Shown: in pieces, positions 7,576 to 8,463 of the stretch
Position numbering within the stretch: the first letter of the stretch is position 1
Layout of the letters: each line of letters starts with the position of its first letter
NCBI GenBank assembly: GCA_021107345.1
Contig: JAIOSX010000084.1
Coordinates: 1-8,463, forward strand
Origin: Candidatus Aegiribacteria sp.
Lineage (GTDB): Bacteria; Fermentibacterota; Fermentibacteria; Fermentibacterales; Fermentibacteraceae
Reading direction: 5' to 3'
DNA length: 8,463 nucleotides
Made by a program: the position numbers and the translations under genes
The notes under the pieces: model-generated
The model's input: only the letters and a program-made list of their open reading frames with translations
Told to the model about the DNA's origin: nothing
The model's database searches: none

Positions 7576-8433
7576 ATGAAATTGTACATTTGTTTACTTA
7601 TCTTCATCACTGCATTCGCTTTCGCAGTGGATCCAGGGGATTGTGGCACAACGCTGAATCCAGCACCCGGACAGCCCGCAACTGATGCCTACAGTATCAC
7701 TGTCATCAACACGTTCGAGTGCCCGTATGCCGGCATGATGCTCGGTCTCGACTACGTAACATCCGGTAATTACCTTCTGTTCATGGACAACGGCAGCGAT
7801 AAACTCTGGATATCCAACGCCAACGACGGAGCCGAGATCAACGACTTCACGCTACCATGGACCACCCCCAGTCCTTTCGGCATAGCCGATTACTATCCCG
7901 CCGGGAATCAGCCTCACTGCAACGATTTCTCTGTTGGAACGATCTGGTACGGCACTTCCTTTGCGAGTTCATACGCCAACCCGTATAGTAATAACGGCAG
8001 AGGCATGGACTGCGACGGCACCTACATCTGGGAAGCTTTCGGCCCGATAGGTGCAACATACGGAGCCTGTCTCAGAATGAACCCCGACGGCACAGGCGTT
8101 CAAGGGTGGAACCTGCCGGGCATAACCACTCAGCTCAGCGGCCTGACTACATACCCGATACTCGGAAGCCAGGGAATCGCCGTAACCGCCTACGAATCCG
8201 GCGCCGCCGATCACTATATCTGGTTCTACGAGTTCAACGGAAGCTCGATGGATCTGCTTGGCTCGGCTACGCTTCCCAGTTGCAATCAGTCATTGGGACT
8301 GGCCTACGCCGACGCAAGAGATACCTATTTCTGGTCTTTTTACACCGGTGGAGTCTTCTACATCTCGGAGCTTGAGATCACCGAGACATCATTACAGAAT
8401 GAAACCTGGGGTACTATCAAGGCAAGTTTCTAG
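7576..8433 (+). CDS. Secreted beta-propeller-like protein with a C-terminal TWGTIKASF tail
   Basis: This is a 285-residue exported protein of unknown function. Residues 1-17 form a signal peptide with a likely cleavage at AFA/VD. The mature part has four related segments starting near Gly57 (GLDYVTSGNYLLF), Gly143 (GMDCDGTYIWEAF), Gly200 (GIAVTAYESG) and Gly241 (GLAYADARDTYFW). Each has a Gly-hydrophobic start, a central aromatic strand and a following turn, as in beta-propeller blades that repeat 'G-L-x-Y/D...Y-x-W'. They are too irregular to assign a family. The last blade passes straight into SLQNETWGTIKASF (272-285), which looks like a short sorting or processing tail rather than part of a blade. 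No catalytic motif is recognised. It is third in line after tldD-pmbA but 243 bp away, so it is probably a separate unit. The codons favour C or G at third positions more than parE does. A cell-surface or extracellular location is inferred. Confidence 0.85.
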   Translation: MKLYICLLIFITAFAFAVDPGDCGTTLNPAPGQPATDAYSITVINTFECPYAGMMLGLDYVTSGNYLLFMDNGSDKLWISNANDGAEINDFTLPWTTPSPFGIADYYPAGNQPHCNDFSVGTIWYGTSFASSYANPYSNNGRGMDCDGTYIWEAFGPIGATYGACLRMNPDGTGVQGWNLPGITTQLSGLTTYPILGSQGIAVTAYESGAADHYIWFYEFNGSSMDLLGSATLPSCNQSLGLAYADARDTYFWSFYTGGVFYISELEITETSLQNETWGTIKASF

Positions 8434-8463
8434 AATCAATGCATCAATTGAAGGCGGGGCTTA

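Noticed and set aside
8434..8463. TCAAT/ATTGA inverted repeat after the secreted protein as a terminator
   Set aside because: The stem is five AT-rich pairs, no T-run follows, and the window ends before the region can be judged.

Overview
The window holds six protein genes in two divergent blocks, and no RNA gene, insertion sequence, CRISPR array or prophage gene that I can recognise. Base composition is moderate (roughly 45-55% GC by eye). The gene style points to a Gram-negative-type bacterium of the Fibrobacteres-Chlorobi-Bacteroidetes (FCB) side of the tree or a neighbouring candidate phylum. The signs are a topoisomerase IV subunit B of the Bacteroidetes type, a membrane-anchored PEGA/SUMF1 protein, and a secreted beta-propeller-like protein with a short conserved-looking C-terminal tail. 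A Fermentibacterota-like lineage is my guess; it is inference from protein style, not something the sequence proves.

Left block, minus strand (read from 4455 down to 1). A type II membrane protein with PEGA and SUMF1/FGE-sulfatase domains (4455-3214) comes first. Next is a long-chain fatty-acid-CoA-ligase-like AMP-forming enzyme (3122-1380), and then the N-terminal two thirds of parE (1225 to the left edge). Gaps of 91 and 154 bp separate them. Each gap holds a plausible promoter and neither holds a convincing terminator, so both co-transcription and independent transcription are possible. The parE reading frame is cut by the window edge at the first residue of the TOPRIM acidic motif.

Right block, plus strand. 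A 202-bp divergent intergenic region carries a near-consensus -10 box for the right-hand genes. It is followed by a translationally coupled tldD-tldE (pmbA) pair (4658-7332) with a 4-nt ATGA overlap. Together these encode the two subunits of the TldD/TldE metalloprotease: TldD keeps its HExxxH motif and its C-terminal cysteine ligand, while TldE has no metal site. After a 243-bp gap comes a secreted protein of 285 residues (7576-8433). It has a signal peptide, four propeller-like repeats and a C-terminal SLQNETWGTIKASF tail.

The genes do not form one obvious pathway. tldD-tldE is a true two-gene unit and parE belongs to chromosome decatenation. The ligase, the SUMF1 protein and the secreted protein look like independent lipid-metabolism and envelope genes. 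I do not see a new defence or biosynthetic system. The most unusual points are the C-terminal tail of the secreted protein and the loss of one active-site cysteine position in the SUMF1 domain.
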